DNA of 64,000 bases from Varibaculum cambriense. Lineage in GTDB: Bacteria; Actinomycetota; Actinomycetes; Actinomycetales; Actinomycetaceae. The translations under genes and the position numbers were made by a program. The stretch spans positions 184,317-248,316 of the forward strand of contig NZ_PKHX01000003.1 in NCBI RefSeq assembly GCF_002848005.1, read 5' to 3'. Shown piece after piece: positions 44,026 to 53,343 of this stretch; position 1 is the first letter of the stretch; the number at the start of each line of letters is the position of its first letter. The notes below the pieces were generated by a model that had not been told where the DNA came from, searched no databases, and was given only the letters and a program-made list of their open reading frames with translations.

Positions 44026-46020
44026 CTATTCCTTTTCTGACAGGCGCTTTAGCGCCCCGATAACTGTGCGATGATCAGTGGTGCGCCAAAATGGGGGCAG
44101 AGATTTTAGTAGATAGCCCGCATAGCGGGCACTAGTTAGACGTTGATCTAGCACGGCTACCACGCCTTTATCGCTGCGAGTACGGATTAATCTGCCGGCT
44201 CCCTGCGCCAAAAGTAAGGCCGCGTGAGACAGAGATACCTCGGCAAATCCGCTGCGCCCAGCGGCCTCAGCTGCCCGGGTGCGGGCAGAAATATAGGGGT
44301 CATTAGGACGTGGGAAGGGGATGCGATCGATGAGGACGAGGCGGCATTTATCGCCCGGTAAATCTACCCCCTGCCACAGGGAAAGCGTGCCAAACAGACA
44401 AGAGTTTTTACTGGCGGCAAAGTCCGCTATCAGTTGATTTATCGGTGCCTCCCCTTGCAGGAATACCTGTAAGTCGCTTTCTGCTGCGAAATATTCGGCG
44501 GCTTGTTCGGCAGCTTTAAGTGAAGAGAACAGCCCTAAAACCCCACCACCAGCGGCCTCCGCTAACTCTAGGGCTCTTTCCAGTGCCGATTCGCTGATCC
44601 CGGAGCGCCCTGGTCGCGGCAAATCTGTTGCCAGATATAAAATTCCTTGCTGCCGATAGTTAAAGGGACTGCCCAGATCGCTTCCTTGCCAAACATTCTT
44701 GTCCCGCAACCCGAGACGTGTTGCGATCGCCTCAAAAGATCCCCCCAGCTGCATAGTTGCCGAAGTGAGCACACAGGAATGTCCCTTAAATAGATGGGCA
44801 TAAAGATCCCCGCCCACGTCCAGAGGACCGCTATACAGGCGACGGCTCCCAGATTTTTCTTCCGTGATCCAGGCGGCTGATTTTTCCGGGTCAAAGGCCG
44901 CGATTATCTCGCACGCATCTAAGGCCTCTTCAATCTGGGCGAGGACAATGCGCTGTTTTACCCGTTGTTCGTCCTCATCGGCGCTGCTGGTGACTTCCCC
45001 GGAAATATCGGAGAGTTCTATTTGCAGCGTGGTTAAGGTAATTTCTAGTTTCTTTGGCAGTTCAGTCAGTTCGCCCTCGTCCAATTCCTCTAGGATTTTC
45101 GTAAAATCTTTACCCGCTTTTTCCAGGGCAGTAACTGGCAGGTTGCAATGTTTGCTCACCCCGCGCGCTACTTTTTCTATGGCACCACCTGAGAGGCTTA
45201 CGCAGGCTTGGGAGCGGGCGCGGGAGGGAAGCTCGTGGGCTTCATCTACGATCAAGAGGTCAAACTCTGGCAGTAATTCCGCGCTGGTGAGCGCCTCTAT
45301 AGACAGCAATGCGTGGTTGGTGATGATGATATCGGCGTCTTGGGCTTTCAGGCGGGCATCGCGCGGGAAACAATCGGTGAAAAACCGGCAGGTTTTACCT
45401 TGACATTGGTTAGGCGAAATCGAGGCTTGCTGCCAGGCCGTTAAGGATACCCCCCGCTGAAGTTCATCCCGGTCACCGCTGTCGGTTTCTTCTGCCCAGT
45501 CTCGCAGGCGCTGCAGCTGTTTACCGATATTGCTGGGGGAATATTCGGCTGCCTCATAGCTGGGGAACAATCCCTCGATTTCTTCGGGAGCCGCTAATTT
45601 CCAGCGACAAATATAGTTTGACCAGCCCTTTAATACCGCCACCGTAGGGGGCGGATAACCGAGTTCGCGGCAGGCACTCACGACTGTGGGGATATCACAG
45701 GTAAGCAACTGACGTTGCAGAGCCAAGGTGGCAGTGGAGATTACTACTCTGTCCCCATGTTCGATTGCCCTTTGGAAGGCCGCTGCCAGGTAGGCAAGAG
45801 ATTTTCCGGTACCGGTTCCTGCCCCCACCAATTGACTGCCGGGCAGGGAAAACGAGCGGGCAACCAGGTTGCACATTTGCACCTGTTCGGCGCGTTCACT
45901 GCCTCCAATCTGACTGATGCAGGTACTGAGGATTTTCCGTGCCATCTGGGCGTCTTTACCGCCCCCACCTTTGCCTCTATCGGCGGTGGCTACTAACGGG
46001 GAGGCTGCGGGATTCTCCAT
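44026..46020 (-). CDS. ATP-dependent DNA helicase, DinG/XPD family
   Basis: 664 residues. Walker A GAGTGTGKSLAYLAAA near 63-78, DEAH box LIVDEAHELPSRAR, and late motifs FGTLSLWQGVDLPG and QGAGRLIRTRSDKG. Cysteines between motifs (YICRWK, GKTCRFFTDCF) match the iron-sulfur cluster of XPD/DinG helicases, so an [4Fe-4S] cluster is likely. It unwinds 5'-to-3' structures in repair and replication. Its ATG directly abuts the stop of hflX, so the two are co-transcribed. Confidence 0.9.
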   Translation of the reverse strand: MENPAASPLVATADRGKGGGGKDAQMARKILSTCISQIGGSERAEQVQMCNLVARSFSLPGSQLVGAGTGTGKSLAYLAAAFQRAIEHGDRVVISTATLALQRQLLTCDIPTVVSACRELGYPPPTVAVLKGWSNYICRWKLAAPEEIEGLFPSYEAAEYSPSNIGKQLQRLRDWAEETDSGDRDELQRGVSLTAWQQASISPNQCQGKTCRFFTDCFPRDARLKAQDADIIITNHALLSIEALTSAELLPEFDLLIVDEAHELPSRARSQACVSLSGGAIEKVARGVSKHCNLPVTALEKAGKDFTKILEELDEGELTELPKKLEITLTTLQIELSDISGEVTSSADEDEQRVKQRIVLAQIEEALDACEIIAAFDPEKSAAWITEEKSGSRRLYSGPLDVGGDLYAHLFKGHSCVLTSATMQLGGSFEAIATRLGLRDKNVWQGSDLGSPFNYRQQGILYLATDLPRPGRSGISESALERALELAEAAGGGVLGLFSSLKAAEQAAEYFAAESDLQVFLQGEAPINQLIADFAASKNSCLFGTLSLWQGVDLPGDKCRLVLIDRIPFPRPNDPYISARTRAAEAAGRSGFAEVSLSHAALLLAQGAGRLIRTRSDKGVVAVLDQRLTSARYAGYLLKSLPPFWRTTDHRTVIGALKRLSEKE

Positions 46021-47538
46021 CTAATTCGCCGCCTCTAAGATGGCTTGGGCAAGCGCAGGCCCGGCGCGTCCTACCACGTGAGTACCGTTTTCTAAGTATT
46101 CCACTTTGTCTACGATACCTTCCTCGTGGAGCCGAGCCACCAGTGCCGACTGGTCATAGGGGATCACATAATCGATAGGTTTTGCCGGAGAGGGTAATGC
46201 GTTCGCGATTGCTTCCCGTAGCTGATCCAGCCCCTGTCCGGTACGAGTAGATAGCGGGATCCCTCCCCCAATCGCAGATTGTAGTGCTCGAATGTGCAGA
46301 GCATCTACCAGATCGGCTTTATTGAGGATGATAATCTCGGGGATGCGGGAAACATTGGGCAGATCCGCGAGCACTTCATGTACGGTTTCTACCTGTTGCA
46401 CGGGGTTGTGGTGACTGGCGTCCACCACGTGCACGATTACATCGGCGTATTCGACTTCTTCCAGGGTAGAGCGGAAGGCCTCCACCAGTTCGTGGGGCAG
46501 TTCGTCAATAAAACCTACAGTGTCGGACAAAGTGTAGGCGCGTCCATCGGGAGTTTCTGCTTGCCGCACCGTGGGATCCAGGGTGGCGAATAGGGCGTCT
46601 TGCACCATCACATCCGCATCTACCAGTACGTTTAACAGGGAGGATTTCCCGGCGTTTGTGTATCCCACGATCACTACCGAGCCTAGCGAACTGTTAAGGC
46701 GGCCTTCGCGTTTAGTGTCCCGGGCTTTTTTCATCTGTTTGATTTCGCGCCGCAATTTTGCGATTCGCTTGGTAATCCGACGCCGGTCGGTTTCCAGTTT
46801 GGTTTCGCCCGGGCCGCGCGCCCCGATACCCGCACCCCCGGATACGCGCCCTCCGGCTTGGCGCGACATTGATTGTCCCCAGCCGCGTAGACGCGGCAGT
46901 AAATATTGCAGCTGTGCCAGTTCCACTTGGGCTTTACCTTCCCGGGAGGAGGCATGTTGGGCGAAAATATCCAGGATTACCGCCGTGCGGTCAATCACTT
47001 TCACTTTGACTTGGTCTTCGAGTCCCCGTCGCTGCGAGGGCTGCAACTGCGCATTTACAATCACGGTATCGGCTTCCAGTGCCGCCACCTGCTCAGCTAA
47101 CTGTTTGGCTTTCCCGCGCCCTACGAAAGTTGCGGCATCGGGCGCACTGCGTCGCTGTAGGGCGGCGCCTACCAGCTCAGCTCCCGCGGTTTGGGCGAGC
47201 GCCGCCAGCTCCGATAAGGATTGTTGCGCCCGGCGACGATCGGAATCATAAATACCTACCAGGAAAACTCTTTCCAGCTGCACCCGCCGATATTCGACCT
47301 CCGAAATATCCAGGTCAGAGGCATTCGTGCGTTGAAATTCTTCGCGTAGTTGCCGCGAGAAATCTCCGCCATGAGAACTTTGTTGCGTCAGGGCGGTACT
47401 GGTCCAATCCAGTAGCTCTAACCCTTCTTTGGGAGTATCAGCGTCCGGATAGTAACGCGAGAATTTTCCGGAGCGATTGTCGAGGGCGGATCCGAGGTCG
47501 GAATCAGTTTCGCGCCGGTTTAGACTCCGGTTACGCAC
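46021..47538 (-). CDS. hflX: Ribosome-associated GTPase HflX
   Basis: 505 residues if started at the GTG at 47538. An HflX N-terminal domain (about 85-260, with GPGETKLETDRRRITKRI) precedes the GTPase: G1 GYTNAGKSSLLNVL, G3 DTVGFIDELP, G4 NKADL. It splits stalled 70S ribosomes after stress. The frame stays open further upstream and an ATA at 47601-47599 is 8 bases after a perfect AGGGAGG (47616-47610), while the GTG has no clear site, so the true start may be 21 codons earlier. Confidence 0.92.
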   Translation of the reverse strand: MRNRSLNRRETDSDLGSALDNRSGKFSRYYPDADTPKEGLELLDWTSTALTQQSSHGGDFSRQLREEFQRTNASDLDISEVEYRRVQLERVFLVGIYDSDRRRAQQSLSELAALAQTAGAELVGAALQRRSAPDAATFVGRGKAKQLAEQVAALEADTVIVNAQLQPSQRRGLEDQVKVKVIDRTAVILDIFAQHASSREGKAQVELAQLQYLLPRLRGWGQSMSRQAGGRVSGGAGIGARGPGETKLETDRRRITKRIAKLRREIKQMKKARDTKREGRLNSSLGSVVIVGYTNAGKSSLLNVLVDADVMVQDALFATLDPTVRQAETPDGRAYTLSDTVGFIDELPHELVEAFRSTLEEVEYADVIVHVVDASHHNPVQQVETVHEVLADLPNVSRIPEIIILNKADLVDALHIRALQSAIGGGIPLSTRTGQGLDQLREAIANALPSPAKPIDYVIPYDQSALVARLHEEGIVDKVEYLENGTHVVGRAGPALAQAILEAAN

Positions 47539-47788
47539 GCGGCGTACCAGATCATAGGCTCTGTCCAGGTCTTGTTTACTGACTTCCGTTTCCGCAGGTA
47601 TTTGCGCCGCCTCCCTTGGTGTTCTTGGCTTATTTCATTTTCGCATGACCCCGCGTTAGCTGCAAAAAGACGCGCGGGAGGTGTCACGGAGCGAAATTTT
47701 TCGAAGAGTCAGCTGACCAGGTTCGACGCATCTCACAGTCCGAGAAGTTTGTTTCTTCCGCGCGATTAGGTATTCTTTAACAGGTCTA

Positions 47789-47862
47789 GGGCCTATAGCT
47801 CAGTTGGTTAGAGCGTCACGTTTACACCGTGGATGTCGGGGGTTCGAGTCCCTCTGGGCCCA
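47789..47862 (+). tRNA. tRNA-Val (anticodon UAC)
   Basis: 74-base cloverleaf. Acceptor GGGCCTA pairs with TGGGCCC (one G-U), discriminator A at 47862, no encoded CCA. The D stem is GCTC/GAGC, the anticodon stem TCACG/CGTGG with loop TTTACAC (anticodon TAC), and the T loop TTCGAGT. It reads GUA and other valine codons by wobble. Confidence 0.95.
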
Positions 47863-47935
47863 CTACGTAGGCGTAATCCCGCCCAGGGATTACTAACACT
47901 ACCGTAGTTCCACCAAGGGGATTAATATTCACTTT

Positions 47936-48301
47936 ATGTATTACAGGTGGATACCGTTATTTTCTTCGCTGGCGCTCACCGGGTTGACCGGAGGGTTGTG
48001 GGGGTATGCCTGGGAGTCCACCGCCCCCGCTCCGATTTGGGTGCTGGCTAGCGTGCTAGTTCTCGCATTCCTGATTGCAACTATTGGGATGGCCTGGGCG
48101 AGCAAAACTACCGCTTCCAAGGGCGCAAAAACTACTTACCTGACCGGGATGACGCTTTTCCTTGCGGGATTCGCGTCCTTTTATTTATTTTCCCAGCCTA
48201 CAACGATAAACATTTTTGGGTTTATAGCAGTTACAGCAGGCTTAATAGTCGCGAATCTAGCCGCGGGTTACCTTTACCGGGATGGTTCTCGGCAAAAATA
48301 A
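47936..48301 (+). CDS. Small hydrophobic membrane protein
   Basis: 121 residues, predicted four membrane segments (about 6-26, 34-54, 66-86, 90-112) with a short charged end (RDGSRQK). The ribosome-binding site AAGGGGA is distant, so the start is uncertain. No family recognised. It lies between tRNA-Val and DUF3052. Confidence 0.55.
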   Translation: MYYRWIPLFSSLALTGLTGGLWGYAWESTAPAPIWVLASVLVLAFLIATIGMAWASKTTASKGAKTTYLTGMTLFLAGFASFYLFSQPTTINIFGFIAVTAGLIVANLAAGYLYRDGSRQK

Positions 48302-48313
48302 ATATTTCGCTAC

Positions 48314-48742
48314 TTATCGACCGCGGGAAACTATTTGGGTACCCGCCCATTGGGGGGAAACCACATCCGAGGTGGTGGGATTCATGCCCGCCGTTTTTGC
48401 GGCCTCTTCAATTAAACGCGGGTCAACGGCACCGGGGTCGGAGGCGATCGGGCTGAGTACCCAAATCAATCCCCCTTCATCCATATTGCCCATCGCGTCC
48501 ATTAACGCATCGGAGAGATCATCGACGCCGCCATCGTCATCGCGCCACCAGATCAGGGCGCCATCGGTCATCGCGGTGAAATCTTCATCTTGGAGATCGT
48601 CTTCTATTTGATCCATTATGGCTTGGCGAAGATCTTCATCGACGTCCTCGTCCCAACCAAATTCCTGAATGACTTGTTCTTTCTTAAAACCCATCTCCGA
48701 TACGGATAGGGAACTTTCATGCCTTTCGCGTGTGGTTTCCAC
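48314..48742 (-). CDS. DUF3052 family protein
   Basis: 142 residues, strongly acidic. Family strings are MGFKKEQVIQEFGWDEDVDEDLR (split), ALIWWRDDDGGVDDLSDAL, GGLIWVLSP and DPRLIEEAAKTAGMN. The family is found across actinobacteria and lies head to head with aceE in M. tuberculosis (Rv2239c/Rv2241), as here. Function unknown. GTG start with GAGAG close upstream. Confidence 0.85.
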   Translation of the reverse strand: METTRERHESSLSVSEMGFKKEQVIQEFGWDEDVDEDLRQAIMDQIEDDLQDEDFTAMTDGALIWWRDDDGGVDDLSDALMDAMGNMDEGGLIWVLSPIASDPGAVDPRLIEEAAKTAGMNPTTSDVVSPQWAGTQIVSRGR

Positions 48743-49043
48743 GCTCTCTAAGTTACATGATTAGAGCGTAAGGGGAAAACGCGGACGCCAATATATAGAA
48801 AACCGCCCCCTTTTTCCTAGATTTCAGTTATTTTTAGGCTCTTTCGCCCTCGCCATACCCCTACCCTCGGTTGTTAGGGTTTAGCGCTACGGGGGGGAAC
48901 TAAGTCGCACCGGATCTTAATGACTTGAGTATTCCTGGAAATCCCTAGTTGCTGTTCCTTGACTGCCCCCAGTAGCCAAAGCGAGAAAAATAGTTAACAA
49001 TTGGATGCGTATGGTCTTTTCTGTTGGAGGAGCAACGAAACCT
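48743..49043. other. Divergent promoter region between DUF3052 and aceE
   Basis: About 300 bases without a convincing gene. It must contain both promoters. A G run (48892-48898) is visible; no clear -35/-10 pair or operator palindrome is seen. Confidence 0.5.
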
Positions 49044-51791
49044 ATGAGTGAAAATAAGGCGTCCCTGGATTCTGTACACGAGTTAGCTACTGCCCTACCG
49101 GATCCGGATCCCCAAGAAACCCGCGAATGGCTGGATTCTTTGGATGATTTGATTAAAGAGCGTGGCCCGGAGCGTACTCGCGATCTTTTGTTGCGGATGC
49201 TTTCAGCGGCAGGTGAACAGAACGTGGCGGTGCCGGCTAACCTGAATACGCCTTTCACTAACACGATTAAGCCGCATGATGAACCGGCTTTCCCCGGCGA
49301 TGAACGTATCGAACGTGACTATCGTCGCTGGATGCGCTGGAATGCGGCGGTGCAGGTTACCCGTGCGCAACGTCAAGGGGTACACGTGGGGGGGCATATT
49401 TCTTCCTACGCCTCGATTTCTACTCTTTACGAGGTGGGTTTCAACCATTTCTTCCGGGGTAAATCGCACCCCAGCGGCGGGGATCATGTGTTTTTCCAAG
49501 GGCACGCCTCCCCCGGTATTTACGCGCGGGCTTTCCTAGAGGGGCGGCTATCTGAGGAGGATATGGATGGTTTCCGCCAGGAAATTTCTCAAGCGCCCCA
49601 TGGCCTGCCCTCTTACCCGCATCCGCGGCATCTGCCCGAGTTTTGGGAATACCCCACCGTTTCGATGGGTCTAGGACCCGCCGAGGCGATCACTCAAGCT
49701 TGGTTTGATACTTATCTAACTAACCGGGGAATTAAAGACTGCTCTGACCAGCACACTTGGGCTTTCCTGGGTGATGGAGAAATGGATGAACCGGAATCGC
49801 GGGGTTTGTTGCAGCTGGCAGGACAGCAAAAGCTCGATAACCTCACTTTTGTGGTGAACTGCAACCTGCAGCGTCTGGATGGCCCGGTGCGCGGCAACGG
49901 ACAGATTATTCAGGAACTAGAGTCTTTCTTCCGAGGCGCCGGGTGGAACGTTATCAAGGTGATCTGGGGTCGCGGCTGGGATCGTTTACTGGCGAAAGAT
50001 CATGACCATGCGCTACTGAAGGTGATGACCGAATGCCTGGATGGTGACTACCAGACATTCAAAGCCAATGATGGCGCTTATGTGCGCAAGCATTTCTTTG
50101 GCCGGGATCCGCGCACTGCAAAGATGGTGGAGGACTGGACCGACGAGGAGATTTGGGATTTGCGCCGCGGCGGTCACGATTACCGCAAGGTTTACGCCGC
50201 TTATCACGCAGCCATGGCACATAAGGGACAGCCGACCGTTATCTTGGCGCACACTATTAAGGGATATGTGCTGGGGGAGACTTTCGCGGGACGCAACTCT
50301 ACTCACCAAATGAAGAAGCTGACCTTGAAAGATTTGAAGGCGCTGCGCGACCGGCTCCATATTCCGATTACGGATGAGGAGCTGGAGAAAGATCCGCAAT
50401 TGCCTCCCTACTACCGTCCCCCGCAGGATCATCCTTCGCTGCAATATATGTTTGAGCGGCGCGAAAAGCTGGGCGGATTCTTGCCTTCGCGTCCTAAGGA
50501 ACGCAATCAGATGCAGCTTTCCCTGCCCGATGATTCCGTCTATGACGTCCTCAAGGGTGGTTCCGGTAAGCAGAAAGTTGCCACTACGATGGCGCTGGTG
50601 CGCCTGATGAAAGAGTTCTTGAAAGACGAAGAGTTTGGCAAGCGAATCGTACCGATTGTGCCCGATGAGGCGCGTACTTTCGGGATGGATTCCATGTTCC
50701 CCTCGGCGAAGATCTATAACACCCTGGGTATGAATTACACGGCGGTGGACAAGGATTTGATGCTGCATTATTCCGAGGGTAAAGACGGACAGATTCTACA
50801 CCCCGGGATTAATGAGGCGGGAGCGGCGGCCGCTTTCCAAGTGGCGGGCACTTCTTATATGTCTAATGGGGCACCCACGATCCCGTTCTACCTGTTCTAT
50901 TCGATGTTTGGTTTCCAGAGGACGGGCGACCAGTTCTGGGCGGCCGGGGACCAGCTGGCACGAGGTTTCGTGATTGGCGGAACCGCGGGGCGTACTACTT
51001 TGACCGGTGAGGGTCTGCAGCACGCTGATGGGCACTCCCCGATTATTGCCGCTACTAACCCGGCGTTCGTGCAGTATGACCCGGCCTATGCCTACGAGCT
51101 GCGGCATATTATTCGTGACGGTATGCAGCGGATGTATGGGGACGGCTCCGATGGGCGGGACCAGAACGTCATGTACTATTTGACGGTTTATAACGAGGCG
51201 ATTCAGCAACCGGCAGAGCCCGAAGGGGTAGATGTTGAGGGGATTCTGCGTGGTATGTATGCCTTAACCGGTCACTATGAAAATGGCGGACCGAAGGTGG
51301 AACTCCTGGCCTCGGGAATTTCGGTTCCTTGGGCGCTACAGGCACAAAAACTTTTGATGCAGGATTGGGGGGTGGACGCTGCCGTTTGGTCGGTGACCAG
51401 CTGGCATGAGCTGCGCCGGGACGGTATGGAGAGCGATCGCCATAACCTGATTCACGCCGATGAAGAATACCGCCTGCCGTATGTTACTCAACGGCTGCGT
51501 AATGCCACCGGGCCGGTGATTGCGACTTCAGATTATGATCATCTGGTTCCCGATATGATTCGCCCCTGGGTGCCAGGACGCTATAAGGTATTGGGCGCTT
51601 CTGACTTCGGGTATTCCGATACCCGAGCTGCCGCGCGCCGCCACTTCTTGATTGACGCGGAATCCCTGGTAGTTCAGGCCTTGGAGGCTTTGAATGAGAA
51701 TGGGGTTCTACAGGATCGCTCGGTAGTTACCCAGGCATTAAATCGCTATGACCTGCTAAATCCGAATGCTGGTTCTTCTGGCGAACAGTAA
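49044..51791 (+). CDS. aceE: Pyruvate dehydrogenase E1 component, homodimeric
   Basis: 915 residues from the ATG at 49044 ([15 protein letters not shown]); a reading from 49005 adds 13 residues. The thiamine diphosphate site shows [12 protein letters not shown] then [14 protein letters not shown], and later [13 protein letters not shown] and [14 protein letters not shown]. The single-chain size and sequence class match AceE, which decarboxylates pyruvate and passes acetyl groups to lipoyl E2. GGAGGAG precedes the start by 12 bases. A strong terminator follows. E2/E3 genes are not in this window. Confidence 0.95.
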   Translation: MSENKASLDSVHELATALPDPDPQETREWLDSLDDLIKERGPERTRDLLLRMLSAAGEQNVAVPANLNTPFTNTIKPHDEPAFPGDERIERDYRRWMRWNAAVQVTRAQRQGVHVGGHISSYASISTLYEVGFNHFFRGKSHPSGGDHVFFQGHASPGIYARAFLEGRLSEEDMDGFRQEISQAPHGLPSYPHPRHLPEFWEYPTVSMGLGPAEAITQAWFDTYLTNRGIKDCSDQHTWAFLGDGEMDEPESRGLLQLAGQQKLDNLTFVVNCNLQRLDGPVRGNGQIIQELESFFRGAGWNVIKVIWGRGWDRLLAKDHDHALLKVMTECLDGDYQTFKANDGAYVRKHFFGRDPRTAKMVEDWTDEEIWDLRRGGHDYRKVYAAYHAAMAHKGQPTVILAHTIKGYVLGETFAGRNSTHQMKKLTLKDLKALRDRLHIPITDEELEKDPQLPPYYRPPQDHPSLQYMFERREKLGGFLPSRPKERNQMQLSLPDDSVYDVLKGGSGKQKVATTMALVRLMKEFLKDEEFGKRIVPIVPDEARTFGMDSMFPSAKIYNTLGMNYTAVDKDLMLHYSEGKDGQILHPGINEAGAAAAFQVAGTSYMSNGAPTIPFYLFYSMFGFQRTGDQFWAAGDQLARGFVIGGTAGRTTLTGEGLQHADGHSPIIAATNPAFVQYDPAYAYELRHIIRDGMQRMYGDGSDGRDQNVMYYLTVYNEAIQQPAEPEGVDVEGILRGMYALTGHYENGGPKVELLASGISVPWALQAQKLLMQDWGVDAAVWSVTSWHELRRDGMESDRHNLIHADEEYRLPYVTQRLRNATGPVIATSDYDHLVPDMIRPWVPGRYKVLGASDFGYSDTRAAARRHFLIDAESLVVQALEALNENGVLQDRSVVTQALNRYDLLNPNAGSSGEQ

Positions 51792-51812
51792 TAGCTGATA
51801 GCAATAGCATCA

Positions 51813-51844
51813 GGGGGGCGCCCATCAAAAGATGGGCGCCCCCC
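51813..51844 (+). terminator. Terminator of aceE
   Basis: Perfect 14-bp GC-rich stem (51813-51826 / 51831-51844), AAAA loop, then TTTATTATTT. Confidence 0.92.
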
Positions 51845-51916
51845 TTTATTATTTGCTACTTTGCGTACACGGATCCCCGGCTTTCCCGGTTTCCCCTATA
51901 TTTGCCGCCGCTACAA

Positions 51917-52183
51917 CTACCGATAAATTTCTTTGCGATGTCCAATAGCTAAGGCTTGAATATAGAAGCAATCATCGTCAATTTCGCAGATTAGGCGATA
52001 GTTTCCGATGCGGTAACGCCACTGCCCCGCGTGGTTTCCGCGCAGCGGTTTACCGTGACTGCGGGGATCGGGAGTTCCCACCAGGTTTTTATCAATCCAG
52101 TTACTAATCATTAGCTGGGTGTAGCGATCGAGTTTACGAAACTGTCTTTTGAACCTGGCGGTTACCCGGAACTGGTATTTCAC
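51917..52183 (-). CDS. relE: RelE/ParE family mRNA interferase toxin
   Basis: 88 residues of the RelE fold: MKYQFRVTARFKRQFRKLDR, GKPLRGNHAGQWRYRIGNYR and ICEIDDDCFYIQALAIGHRKEIYR (split). Conserved basic residues (Arg in WRYRIGNYRLI, His/Arg/Lys near the end) match the ribosome-dependent cleavage type. Overlaps the antitoxin stop by four bases, so translation is coupled with the antitoxin first. Confidence 0.88.
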   Translation of the reverse strand: MKYQFRVTARFKRQFRKLDRYTQLMISNWIDKNLVGTPDPRSHGKPLRGNHAGQWRYRIGNYRLICEIDDDCFYIQALAIGHRKEIYR

Positions 52184-52401
52184 AGCTCCAGCTCTTTCTT
52201 GAACTCATCCCAGGAGTAGGACTTCTTTCCGTCCTCCACCCATTCGCGGTGAGCCTCATCGGCTACTGCCAGGTCGAACTCGTCTTCAATCTTTTCAAAA
52301 AGTGCCTGCCGAAAGGCTTCTGCCAAGGTAACAGAATGCAGGTTCGCATAGCTGGTGGCTAGCGCTTTTTCCTCTGCACTCATCCGGATAGAAAATGCCA
52401 T
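52180..52401 (-). CDS. relB: RelB-type antitoxin
   Basis: 73 residues from the ATG at 52401, which follows GAGGAGGG; a longer reading to 52452 crosses the operator. A ribbon-helix-helix-like N-terminus (FSIRMSAEEKALATSYANLH) is followed by a flexible acidic C-terminus (WVEDGKKSYSWDEFKKELEL) that would wrap the toxin. Confidence 0.85.
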   Translation of the reverse strand: MAFSIRMSAEEKALATSYANLHSVTLAEAFRQALFEKIEDEFDLAVADEAHREWVEDGKKSYSWDEFKKELEL

Positions 52402-52415
52402 CTCTTCCCTCCTCT

Positions 52416-52434
52416 TGTAGTACAAGGTACTACA
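52416..52434 (-). promoter_or_regulatory. relBE operator
   Basis: 8-base inverted repeat TGTAGTAC / GTACTACA with a 3-base spacer, 15 bases upstream of the relB start, in the position expected for autorepression by RelBE. Confidence 0.6.
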
Positions 52435-52581
52435 GGCTTGGGAGATGGTCAATAGCCTTCACACTAACTTAGCTTTTCCTACTCCGGGATTAACTGCCGG
52501 ACTTGTGGGCAGCGGCAGATGCGCCCTCCAGATGCAGTTTTCAGATAAGCAGTAAGGGGTAAGGTGTGGGAGGATAGCGCT

Positions 52582-52914
52582 ATGGAAAAAACTCAAGTTT
52601 CCGCGGAGATAATCGGGCGGGTTTCGCAGATGGAGGCGGCGCTGGTGCGCCTAAATGACGCGATTGCAACTGTTGAGGGCGCGCTGGATACATACGAGCA
52701 AATGTGGGACGATTATCGCGCCTTGGATAAGTATTATTCCGGGAAAGCCTGGTGGGAGGATCTAGAGGCCGACAACCAGGGACTTTTACCCGAGGATTTA
52801 CCTCGCGGAGTACTTTCCGAAGACGCCGTCTACGATGCCCTCGGAGACGCCGAAGCCCTCCGCCAGCGCCTACAAGAAATCGCGCAATCAGCGCAGCAAA
52901 ACACCCTAAGCTAA
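52582..52914 (+). CDS. DUF4298 domain-containing protein
   Basis: 110 residues from the ATG at 52582, 8 bases after GGGAGG. The family pattern is visible: an N-terminal coiled coil (RVSQMEAALVRLNDAIATVE), then ALDKYYSGKAWWEDLEADN and LPRGVLSEDAVYDAL. Function unknown. It lies in the accessory stretch but is of normal composition. Confidence 0.8.
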   Translation: MEKTQVSAEIIGRVSQMEAALVRLNDAIATVEGALDTYEQMWDDYRALDKYYSGKAWWEDLEADNQGLLPEDLPRGVLSEDAVYDALGDAEALRQRLQEIAQSAQQNTLS

Positions 52915-53211
52915 TCCGAAAAGGATATTGAACACTTTACCCAGCTCTAGCTGCACGTGCGCAACTAAGACAGTTTTATTGCGTTTCCGCAACTGCGCTG
53001 CGAAAAGCGCAAACCGGGGGTTTATTGCCAGCAGCAATGAAAAACATTTTCGGATATGCCCGTTAGCTTTAACGGATCCAAAACCTGTTCTAGACCGCTT
53101 CCGCCGAGAGGGATTATTCTCAAACACGGAAAAAGCGACTCCCGTTTACGACAATACCCCATGGCGCGGATTAGCCGAGTGTGCGAAAAACACCATCTCC
53201 CCGGCTGAAGG
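52915..53211. other. Intergenic stretch, nothing assigned
   Basis: About 300 bases between DUF4298 and the small peptide gene, convergent. TCCGAAAA near 52916 and TTTTCGGA near 53047 are complementary but distant. No gene or clear terminator seen. Confidence 0.4.
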
Positions 53212-53343
53212 TTACCGCCAGGTCTCAACTACCGGGTAGAGCTCTGGACTTTCATCGCCTAGACTCTGCGAAACACCGCCGGTCAAAGCCAGACTGGTGA
53301 TTACCAGGAGCGCAATAATATTTTTAATTAATTTTTTCACCAT
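53212..53343 (-). CDS. Candidate small secreted peptide
   Basis: 43 residues starting at the ATG at 53343, with AAGGGAGGTG 7 bases upstream, one of the best ribosome-binding sites in this stretch. The start MVKKLIKNIIALLVITSLAL is a short signal peptide (KK, hydrophobic core); the remainder, about SQSLGDESPELYPVVETWR, is polar and ends in Trp-Arg. This layout resembles exported pheromone precursors. No receptor or processing gene is adjacent, and the open frame extends upstream without meaning, so the call is tentative. Confidence 0.5.
   Translation of the reverse strand: MVKKLIKNIIALLVITSLALTGGVSQSLGDESPELYPVVETWR

Noticed and set aside
50013..50768. Minus-strand 251-codon open frame inside aceE
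   Set aside because: Antisense shadow; the plus strand encodes an unmistakable pyruvate dehydrogenase E1.
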